A DNA stretch of 64,000 nucleotides, from assembly GCA_963978545.1 (NCBI GenBank), contig OZ021732.1, positions 65,789,214-65,853,213 on the forward strand, written 5' to 3'. The translations under genes were made by a program, and so were the position numbers. This document shows, piece by piece, positions 55,099 through 64,000 of the stretch. Origin of the DNA: Linyphia triangularis. Its lineage: Eukaryota; Arthropoda; Arachnida; Araneae; Linyphiidae. Position 1 is the stretch's first letter. Each line of letters begins with the position of its first letter. Below the pieces are notes generated by a model. The model saw nothing but the letters and a program-made list of their open reading frames with translations, had not been told where the DNA came from and did not search any database.

Positions 55099-56284
55099 TA
55101 TACTTCTATAATATTTTTCTTATGAAAGAATTATAAATACCTTTGACTACGAAGTCGCAAAAGACAACAAAACAATCGTGAATACAAATTCAACGTCTTT
55201 GATACCAAACATTAAAAGATTATTTACACTCACAAGGCAATAGCTGTCATCCACCTTCCTCCCTCTTGTCAACTATTCATTGCTGTTTTTATTTTACAAC
55301 TGTTGTCACCCACCCCCTAAAAATACAGTGGTCATCTCCCAAGAAGGAGGACATGACACACAGCACAGTGGAACAAGTGTTGACCGCAAACAGCCGAAAT
55401 GAAGATTTATTGACAAAGGGGAAAAGGGAGTTTTCGCGCTCGACTGTTGAAGTGGATGAGACAAGATATCCCAAGGTTTCGGCTTGTAGGGGAGCTGATC
55501 AGCTGACACTGGACACTGAACTCAGATACCAGTCCCTATCCACCCCCTATTGCAAGGTCAGGGGGAAAAAAAAGATAACATCCGGTGTGCTTTCTTTAAA
55601 ATCTCTCTAGTCAGTAACGTTTTAAGCTTGGACAGGATCGGCTTGTCCTGGCATGGAGTTTAGATTTTAACATCTCTCAGCTTTGATTTTAGGCATATCC
55701 TCCTGAGACCCACAACTGTTTGAAACATGATTTCAAGCTAATTTTTATGTATATTATTCTTTTGGGTCCATATAACGTACTTTTAAAGTTATTGGATTTC
55801 AACTATAAAGCAAAAATTTTAAATTTAATTGTTCAGATGGGAAATTTAATGGCAATAAAGCAATTTCGTTCGAGGACGTGATACATAAAAATACTTTACA
55901 GTTAGTGCAAAAAAAAATTTGTTCGCGCAGAACATCCAGACATCCGAAAACATGAGAAAAAAGTCTTAGTTCATTGCTGGCATGTGCTTCGCGCCAACTT
56001 TTCGTGATGCCTCTACTGGCAGAGGAACTGGTTTTTGCCGTTTCTTTACAGACTCCATTTCTTCACAATCGGTGGAACTATAATCAGCTGTAGAACTGAA
56101 TTCGGCTATTTCAGGCAAAGAAAAATTATGTGCCTAAAATACGATGTACATTTAAATGTACGCGGTGTCTCAGGAGAAAATGCCTTGTTATTTGTCTTCC
56201 TAAAATATGATTTCAATGTAAAATATTTGAAAGTAGTACCACAACCACTATTGTTACAAAATAAGAATGAGCAATTATTACTTT

Positions 56285-57105
56285 CAATTACCCATATGTA
56301 TACATAGGATAATGAAAGCATAGTAATCGGTTTAAAAAAAATCGTTTCTCCACGTTTTGGAACATTCTGATTTCAAAAAAGTGATCTAGAATAAATTTGT
56401 GTCTGTGGTCAGCATAACTCCCACACAAATTGACCTACTATGTTCAAATTTGGAGTGCGGGTTGGTGATGGTACAGGGCCCTACCATTAAGGTTTTCGTC
56501 AAAAAGGTTTTCGCGTATAAAGTAGCTGCCATTGAAAAAATCATATTTTTCAGTAATTGCTAAAAAACGGCTCGAAAGATTTTGGTTGGTTGGTTGGTTG
56601 TATTCAGATTATCTGGCGCCGTCAGCAACACGAGGGCTATAATGCGCCGAAACTTTCGTCATTAGACAAGCCAACATACATTTACAAACACCCATGCCTA
56701 CACGGGACTCGAACCCGCAACCTCGCGGTCTAGAAGCTAGCACGCTAACCACTATACCGTTTGGTCGGCACGAAAGATTTTGTTCAAAATCGCTGTGGTA
56801 ATGCCTCTTAAGGTGTTTTAAACGTCACTACCTCTGAAATTCCCTTTAAAATGCTTTAATGGCGTAAAAAGTTGAAAAACAAATGCCTTTAACACAGAGT
56901 TCTCTTTCTTTGAGCATACCTCATCAACGATAGTTTTTCTTCTCTCCCCAGTAGTTTCACTTATAATATTGCAAAAGATATCGTCAAATTGGCCACTTTT
57001 GCTAAATGAAGGATGAAAATATAAAAACGGTAAATGACACAAATCCATGTAAGTATTATAGTGTAATTAAAAGCTGTGCGATGTTCCACATCCCTAGTTT
57101 TTCTC
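56285..57105 (+). repeat. Repeat family R, full-length copy with a SINE inside
   Basis: Collinear with the reference copy on both sides of the SINE at 56585-56770, from ATTACCCATATGTATACATAGG to GTGCGATGTTCCACATCCCTAG. Confidence 0.78.
56573..56782 (-). mobile_element. tRNA-derived SINE with 12-bp TSD CGAAAGATTTTG
   Basis: TSDs are at 56573-56584 and 56771-56782. Minus-strand box A TAGTGGTTAGCG and box B GGTTCGAGTCCC. The body is close to the copy at 40462-40640. Confidence 0.92.
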
Positions 57106-57995
57106 TATTTTATTTGGCTTTGTATTTTTTACGACTGCCCAATTTTGATTTTACGATTGCCCAATTTGGATTTACGACTGCCCAAATAAGCCACGACTAC
57201 CCGTTAGAATAGGCCCTGCTCTGTTGATGGCATCGGATCGTAAGTTACGTTAATAATTTAATAGGATATCAAATATTAATGTGAGACAAATCACTTCTTT
57301 CGATCATGTGGACGACATTTAAATACTCAAAAAATTTTCGGGGAAAAAGTAAATATCTAAATAAAAACAATTTGCAGAGAAAATCTTACTCTTACATTTT
57401 GAAAAACAAAGAGCGAAAATTAATGCAATGAATATTTAATGTAGCCACTTTTTTCGCACCGTCATACTAGAGGACCAACGTGCAATCGCCGTCTCTACAA
57501 AAAATGGCAATTTCTTTACAAAGAAGTCCACCCCAGAGCAGAGCGATCAGGGATGTTTTAGAAATTTTGTATTTATGCTTTGGCAAAACAGGATGTCACG
57601 TGAAAGTCGTAACCTTATATGCCCTATCGGTTTCAAATTCAAGGTCGTCCAAAGAAGGGGTCATTTTGTCTTCAGGAAAACTAGCATCTTTAAGAGAAGA
57701 GACATTTTTTGCAGTAATGATTGCGATTGATTAACATTTTTTCGAGTTTGTTGTAAGAGCTCCCTTCACAATAGTTAATGTCTAATGACAGAATAAATAA
57801 GTTGTAAGCTTTTTTTTTTTTTTTTAAATATTAAAAAAATCCCACAACAAAACAATATTAACAAGCATATATGTAAGTGTGGCAAGGGTCCAAAAAAGTG
57901 AGGGGGCCCAGGCCCCCCCTGGCCCCCTGCACCAGCCGCCACTGCTTTTGACAGCTAACATGCACGATAAAATTTGAAGCACGGGTATTCGCTAG

Positions 57996-58035
57996 TTTAA
58001 ATGTATAAGTTCCAGAGTAGTTTTAATACGAGGGC
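57996..58035. other. Spacer between Helitron end and hAT-3
   Basis: A short stretch of about 40 bp; nothing recognised. Confidence 0.5.
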
Positions 58036-58465
58036 AGTAGGGGCAGGGGCGTACTGGGACATAAAACCAGCCCGGTGATTTTAGATTTATGCCGGCCCAA
58101 ATTTTAATTATGATCATTTATCAAATTTTAACCTTTTTTGTTAATAAAATTCCACTAATTAGTTAATTTTAATAATGAAATATTTTGAATAACTAATAAA
58201 TTTTATTATTTAAATATTTATTATGAATAATTAATTTCGATGATTATATAAATTTATTTATAAATTTTTATAATTTAATTGTTTTAATAATTAGTTTAAT
58301 TAACTAAATTTTTCTCTGTTTTTAATCCTTATACCCCCTTTGAGTGAACTTGGTTTAGTAAACTATTGATAGTTTGTTACAAAATAAAACAATATCTAAA
58401 TTGCAAAATAAAGAATGCTTAGGTTTATAAAAAATGTTTATAAGAAAATGACATTCGAAATTATA

Positions 58466-58741
58466 CTATATACTTAACTTTAAAAGATATAAAATAAGTA
58501 AAGAGTTGTAATAATAGAGATCTTTGTCATTTGAACAAATATCATTGCTGTTTGGTTCTGTATCTGCACACGTAGATGAAACTTCTAAAGTTTTGTTTAA
58601 ATGATTATTAATCTCAGTAGTGTCGATTGCTACCTTATGATTTGTAACAATAGTTTTATCCGTTGATCCAAAGAACATATCTTTTATAGATAAACATTGC
58701 TTTGCTTGATTTGCAAGACATTTTCTTTTTTTACTGTCCAT
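58466..58741 (-). pseudogene. hAT/ZMYM-like transposase N-terminal remnant in hAT-3
   Basis: Opens MDSKKRKCLANQAKQ and then SIKDMFFG, the style of N-terminus seen in hAT transposases and their ZMYM relatives. No BED/TTF finger or catalytic part follows before the left terminus, 420 bp away, so the rest is deleted. Confidence is limited because the match is by style, not domain. Confidence 0.4.
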
Positions 58742-59790
58742 TTTACCAAATTAGACAAAAATCTGAATAAATAAAAACTGTCGTTAAAAAAAAACTTTAA
58801 AATCCATTTTGTTGCAAAATTAATCGAAAACTTGGGACTTTGAAAAATTATGTGATGGCGTAAAGTTAGGCGTAAATTATTCAAAAATATTGAGGAGAAC
58901 AGGGAAGGAAAAAAGAAGGGCAGAGTTCAGATATAGAAAAATATGTGATGGATCAAAACATGCACAAATTCGTGACAATACTGTTATAATTAAACGTATA
59001 CATAAATTGAGGAACTGGCATATATAAATAGGCTTATCGAGTTTTAATGCTCTGACATTTCAGTTAGGTTTTTAGCAAACATATCTTAACTTTCTAATTT
59101 CTTCAACAGATAACTTTGATTTCTACGAAATATATTTTAACATGTTATTGGTTAAACTCATGAATTTCTATTAAGATTTTATCCTTTTTAAAATTTACCA
59201 CTACTTAATTTCTTTTTTTAATAATTATTTTTAAACAGTTCACAATGGAAGATTGTTTGGCACATACCCAATTCAATTCTATTTAAATAATTTTAGACAA
59301 AATGAAATTGCATTACAACACAAAATTAAATAATTATCCCTTGTCTATGGAGTGACAGGGTGCAGTGCCGGAACTAGGGGGGGGCAGGCGGGGCTGCTGC
59401 CCCGGGCGCTAACCAGAGGGGGCGCCGAAAAGCCAACAAAGCACTATTTGTTGTATAAATTTTAATATTTGGACGAAAGGATAATTTTTCATAAATAAAT
59501 TTTCATTTTTTCTTAAAATTCTGGATGATCTTTAAGATATTCAACAGAAGAAAAAATCCACTAGAAAAAAAAAATAATACATTTCTGTACAAAGAAAGTA
59601 ATAATCTATCCTTTTACAAAAGAATGACAACGAATTCTCCCTACCCGCTGATGAAGAATAGGTTTGTGCTACATGGCAGGCTGCCAGAAATGCTAATTTA
59701 AAATCGCATTGGTAATATAGTCGCAATGTAGTTAGATAAAATTTAGAATTACAACAATTTAATGCTGTTGAAATTTTCGTAAATTGAAAT

Positions 59791-59889
59791 ATGTCGAAGA
59801 AATTATCTGGGGCGCAGAATCGCAGAAAAGCAAAAGAAACTGCAAGAATATCCCAACCTTTTATCATCTTGGCTAGTTCACGAGACTGA
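59791..59889 (+). pseudogene. hAT transposase N-terminal remnant in hAT-4
   Basis: Encodes MSKKLSGAQNRRKAKE, a start common to hAT/ZMYM1-like transposases, then stops after 32 residues. A GTAAGA word 12 bp on could be an old splice donor. Nothing further of the protein is seen. Confidence 0.55.
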
Positions 59890-60289
59890 AACCAATGAAG
59901 GTAAGAATTTTTTTAAATTTGTAACCTAATAAACTTCGGAAGATGTGTATTAAGGACAAGGGTTACGTTTGGGATATATCTCTTGCCAAATATATTTATT
60001 GTTCTCTAGGAGTCCGCAGGAATTTTTACAGGGGGCTGCAAGATGTTGAATTGTTTAGAAATCGTTTACTTTTGTTTATGAGGTTGATTATCATTAACTT
60101 TAAAGGTTCATTGCGATTCCTAATGAAAATTAATTAGCAAAAAATTAATTAAAAATTGAAATAATTAACGATTGAAACGTTTTCTTTAAGAGAATAATTT
60201 AGTATTTCTTCAGCTATAAAAACAGATTTTTTTTTCATTTTTACACATTTTGAATCGTGCTGAGTTTAAAAAAACTGGGGGTGTTGAAC

Positions 60290-60680
60290 TTTGAACAACT
60301 TTCAATTCCCACTGTTTCCTTCATTTAATTTAGCAATTATTTTGGCTGTAAAAATGACAGCGCAAGCACGATTTTGACAAAAACCGTAACGCCAGGTGTA
60401 ATGGCCAAAGTAGGTCAATCCGTTTGAAAGTAATGCTGACCACAGACAACACACGGACCCACAAACTTTTTTTCTAGAACACTTTTTTGATTCAGAATGT
60501 TCTGAAACGTGAAGAAATGCAAAAAAATTATGCGATAAAAAGTTGACACAAGAATTCCTATTGAGCACAAGAATTCCTATTTATCGCAAAACATATCGAT
60601 TTTTTAAAAATAAAAACGAAAACAGTAAATTACATCCTATCCAAATCTCAATTTAAATGCACTGACTAAATATGTGACTG
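60290..60680 (-). repeat. Repeat family R fragment in hAT-4
   Basis: Minus-oriented match to the first half of R, including GTCAATCCGTTTGAAAG...GCTGACCACAGAC and CTAGAACAC...TGAAACG. Confidence 0.6.
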
Positions 60681-61747
60681 TATATTTTTAACAATATATT
60701 TTACTATATATTTTTAAATCCCTTATATTAACTTCACTTTTGTTTGAGTGTGTGTTTGAGCCTGGCGTACAAATCTGCGGATGCTGGTATATTCCTAAAT
60801 AATGAAAAAATAATAAAACATCAAGGCATGAATTCTAAAAATAGATCTCAAGGCCTTATTTTTCATAAAAAATAACGAAAAAGAAAGTATTTCCAGGAAG
60901 TAATAAATAAAATAAAAAGAATCCAGTATCCATGCTACGAGAAAAAGGCGCCAATTTTCAGCGTGAGTTATATTGTCATTTTGACGGCATTATTTTTCCC
61001 CAAACAGATGTCATGTTCGTCAAATTTTGTCCATTGCATTGGTGAGAATTTTAAATTCTCCAAGAAAATGGAGAACTCACACATAGCACAGTAAGTAATA
61101 TATTATTCATTCTATTATTAAAATGAGTTTCAATAAGTTTAAATTAATTGTTCTAAAATAAACATTTATGTGTTTACCAACTATTCAATGATTTTTGTAC
61201 ACAAGTCATTAAATTAATTTGCTTTTGTGTTCAATGAGTTCTGGTAATATTCGGAAGCTTTTTAAATTTTTGTATTAGTATTTTACAGAAGAAAATATTT
61301 TTTGAAATGTAAAACAGCTTAATTGTTTATGATCTAAGACGTTTTGAAACCAGGTTAACCAGATTTTGTGTTAAAAAGTGTTACATATCATTCAACTATG
61401 TTCTTTTATTTCATTGTAACTGACATTATTTGTATTGATTCATTAGTTTTTTTTTTTTGTCTTTATGCAAATCTTTATGCAAGCAGAATGAACCCTGGTC
61501 ATTAATAAGGGCTTGTCAAATATATTTATTTAAAATTTCAATTAATTAATTCTTTTATTGTTTGTTTCAAAACAGAATTTTACAAAGGAAAAACCTTTGT
61601 TAATTTTCAATGTATATATAGTTAGCTTCAAATCTAAAAAATTATGGTGTGGGGGCGCCAAAATGAATTCTTGCCCCGGGTAAAAAGTGACCTAGTTCCG
61701 TCCCTGACAGGGTGGGAGGGGAAAGGTGTTATAAACCTAGATAGATA

Positions 61748-61804
61748 GCAGTCAGTGGCCAATAACCTGTTAACCATCGGGATAGACCAGGGGCCACTGA
61801 CTGC
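61748..61804. other. 13-bp perfect inverted repeat
   Basis: GCAGTCAGTGGCC (61748-61760) and its exact inverse (61792-61804) with a 31-nt loop. It lies just right of hAT-4, between two copies of TGTCTATGGAGTGA (59342-59355, 61812-61825). Confidence 0.8.
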
Positions 61805-63067
61805 AGTTACCTGTCTATGGAGTGAATCAAATTATCTACATAAAATCGTATACTTATGATTATAATAAGAGATGTATCTCTTATTATTTATAAAAGGGTT
61901 TAATAATTTTTATTTACAATTAAATCACTCTAAATAACATCTTAATCAATAATACTACATTTTTAAAAAAAAGATTATACGGACTTCAAAAAATAACTAT
62001 TAATGGAAAATGTGTAATACAGAAAATTTAATTTTTCTGATTTCGAAAACAAAACGTATAAAAAGCTTAGATTTTGAACTGTACTCTAAACCCACAATGT
62101 CAGGCAGATCACTAACACAATGCAATGTTAAATATGTGTTTACATTCGTATTAAAAAGTTATTAATCGACACAAACATGATCCAAATTGGTTCAGTTAAT
62201 CTGGAGTTATAGGCGTAAATAAACATAGATAAACGTTGAATTTTATATGCATATGGAGAGATAAAATTTAAATAAAAATCTTTTCTCTACTAAACATAAT
62301 TTTACGTATGAATTAGATTAATTCATTTCAAGTTTTTAAGAATTAAGAACCATTATATATAAATAATTTAAAATAATGACACTTACTTGAAATGTATATT
62401 TAAAGTTTTATGTAATCAGTTGCAACATTTTCTTTTGGTATTGACTATAGTATGTAATTGCTGCCAGTTTAGCTTCGCATGGAACCATACCAATTTGTGA
62501 AATGGAAATGGCCTTTAACAAAACAACGACCACTCTTTTTTTGGTGTTGTGACTTGTGTTCCATCATTTGTCAATTCCGTTCGACTAGTAATGTAATTAG
62601 AGCTAGAGTCTTTACCGCCTCGAAAAATTGACCCCCTGAGAAGCTTTACTTAAAGTTCCTGCTTAAGTTGTCCGAACAATATATACTCTGTCGCCAACGA
62701 TCTTGGCGGGCCATTATAATAATGAGTTAATAGCCCATCCATGTTTGGACCATGCGGGTGGTCTCAGATCTCCTTGGTCCTTTCCTCACCTCGGGCGTTA
62801 AGTAGCAGTCATCGGTCGCTTCTCCACAATACCCCATACTTTTCATAGAATACCTTATCTCCCCGACTAACCAAAAAAGGGAGCGAATGATGGAAACAAT
62901 TGGGATTCAAATGCAATGGGTTAGAAAAAAAAAGTTCAAGAAGACGATTACTTATATTGAAAAAAAAGAACGAACTTCCATACCGGACCGGCCCATTTTT
63001 TGCAGACACTGACCGGCCCGGTGATTGCACCGGACAACCCTATAGCCAGTACGCCCCTGAGTAGGGG

Positions 63068-64000
63068 TAAAGCATTTTATGTTAAAGAGAAAATATAGTG
63101 TCAAAATCACATGCACAATACGTATAGTATCTGCATGCAATTACTGTTGAATGATCGCTACTGATCAAGGTAAAGCAAATCTTAATGCACGAATTGGTTG
63201 AATCACATTAAAATAAATTCAATTTGAACATTATTCTTAGGTCTTCGAAATTTCACAAGCACGTTGCTACTACAGACGAAATTTAGTTTTTTTTTTTTAT
63301 AAAACTTACTAAGATAAATATTGCAAGTCACATTATCTAAAATCACGGGGAGGATTATTGATTATTTGTAGGGGTTGCAGACCCATTTCACAGGGTACAA
63401 CTTTTCATTATTCATATATGACAACATAAATTACTTAACTTATTTTTTTGTCTTAATTTTAATCATTTATATTTTTTGCTCATTTTAATCATAATCATTT
63501 ACATTTTAATTGCCAAAAACCTAATTTTTTAAAAATTAAAATGAATACAATTGAAAAATTTTAAAACTAAAAATCACAGAATGAATTTCTTGTGATTAGT
63601 TCATATGCTGAACCAAAATTATTACTTTAAAGAGTATCTTAGATGTCACTGCAGAAGAAAATTATAAAATACAACTCTAAATTTATATTGTTTGCGATTT
63701 GCAGGATATATTTACAATTTTACTATCAAAATCGAGAGGGTGCAAGTGCACCCTCCTGGTGGAGCCCATAACTAAAATATTTCTTTTATGTGTATTGTTT
63801 TTTTTTTAACGAATTCGAATAAGAACAGAACAATTCATTCTCGGCAACTATAAGCACTCTTTTGTTTTATTTTTAAGTTAAATGGAAATCTGCAAAGAAT
63901 TCAATTTTCTCTTCGAGGCAAAACTCTTAATATAAAAAGAAAATTAACCTATTTTAACAACAAAGGGTTTATAGCTCAATAGTCAATTCAAAGGCAAATG
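63068..64000. other. Non-coding, no feature recognised
   Basis: AT-rich to the right edge of the window. Confidence 0.5.

Larger units (their letters stand above)
53432..57226. mobile_element. hAT-type element with 8-bp TSD CTCTGTTG (hAT-2)
   Basis: TSDs are at 53432-53439 and 57219-57226. The ends are CAAGGCCTATTCTAA and the inverse of CAGGGCCTATTCTAA. Subterminal blocks like TTTACGATTGCCCAA occur once at the left and three times at the right. It lies inside hAT-1 and itself holds SINEs, a Tc1 element and an R repeat. Confidence 0.88.
50391..57952. mobile_element. hAT-type element with 8-bp TSD CTTTTGAC (hAT-1)
   Basis: TSDs are at 50391-50398 and 57945-57952. The ends are CAGTGGCGGCTCGTG and the inverse of CAGTGGCGGCTGGTG, followed on both sides by GTGAGGGGGCCC. 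It spans 7546 bp because of nested insertions (LINE 51295-52220, hAT-2 53440-57218). No transposase frame is recognised. The frame at 57480-57734 has no known domain. Confidence 0.9.
50330..57995 (+). mobile_element. Helitron A 3' region, split by a hAT element
   Basis: 50330-50398 and 57953-57995 together reproduce the last part of Helitron A: AATGCATGAATGTCTTTTGAC, then AAAATTTGAAGCACGGGTATTCGCTAG before a T. The hAT insertion duplicated CTTTTGAC. The 5' part of this Helitron is not recognised upstream. Confidence 0.7.
59355..61714. mobile_element. hAT-type element with 8-bp TSD ACAGGGTG (hAT-4), nested in hAT-3
   Basis: TSDs are at 59355-59362 and 61707-61714. The ends are CAGTGCCGGAACTAGG and the inverse of CAGGGACGGAACTAGG. 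A GC-rich block with GCCCCGGG and GGGGGCGCC lies next to each end. The span is 2344 bp and it contains an R fragment. Confidence 0.9.
58036..63067. mobile_element. hAT-type element with 8-bp TSD AGTAGGGG (hAT-3)
   Basis: TSDs are at 58036-58043 and 63060-63067. The ends are CAGGGGCGTACTGG and its exact inverse, and both subterminal parts have GGCCGG/CCGGTG blocks. The span is 5016 bp, including the nested hAT-4. Only a transposase N-terminal remnant (58466-58741) is visible. Confidence 0.92.

Noticed and set aside
55266..55610. 114-codon plus-strand frame with overlapping minus frames
   Set aside because: It lies in hAT-2 internal sequence. No family recognised, and both strands are open to a similar extent, which suggests composition rather than coding.
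57480..57734. 84-codon plus-strand frame inside hAT-1
   Set aside because: No hAT, BED or other motif recognised. It sits near a terminus where a transposase C-terminus would not start with Met.

Overview
The window is a piece of a eukaryotic, AT-rich genome. It has spliced genes with GT-AG introns and no bacterial-style operons. The transposon mix (Jockey-type LINEs, tRNA-derived SINEs, Helitrons, many hATs, a Ty3/gypsy element, an arthropod-like MULE) points to an arthropod, perhaps a chelicerate such as a spider. That assignment is inference from the repeat types, not from a host marker gene.

One host gene is recovered. On the minus strand, ten coding exons between 41237 and 23033 assemble into a 387-residue protein with six kelch blades, a BC-box, a Cul2-box and a C-terminal Gly-Ser. 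This is a KLHDC2-type substrate receptor of a CUL2-RING ubiquitin ligase, the family that reads C-terminal glycine degrons. Its introns carry a 2.8 kb Helitron with about sixteen 148-bp tandem repeats, a second Helitron, a LINE fragment, a SINE and two other tandem arrays, but every exon is open and every splice phase agrees.

The left end (1-5617, plus strand) is the 3' part of a large DNA transposon. It joins, in order, an SGNH-hydrolase tail, a 24-nt low-complexity repeat, tandem zinc knuckles, a FLYWCH/FAR1-like region, a MULE transposase (DDE, CxxH and SWIM finger), and two Ulp1/C48 cysteine-protease domains. It is one coding path broken by two 1-nt shifts in A-runs and one in-frame TGA. 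It is the strongest candidate in the window for an unusual system.

The rest is layered mobile DNA, dated by target-site duplications (TSDs) that can be read directly. It includes five hAT-type elements with perfect 8-bp TSDs, at 14429-19105, 50399-57944, 53440-57218, 58044-63059 and 59363-61706. A Tc1/mariner element lies at 53832-55096. A 5'-truncated LINE has a 13-bp TSD, a solo LTR has a 4-bp TSD, and several SINEs and three near-complete Helitrons are present. A Ty3/gypsy element (43495-49507) has two LTRs that look identical, but its pol is split by one frameshift. In 50-58 kb the order is Helitron > hAT > hAT > Tc1 or repeat > SINE. A further repeat family ('R', about 0.6 kb, with a palindromic end) occurs at least eight times. 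All lengths and identities come from reading by eye; no alignment or database search was run.
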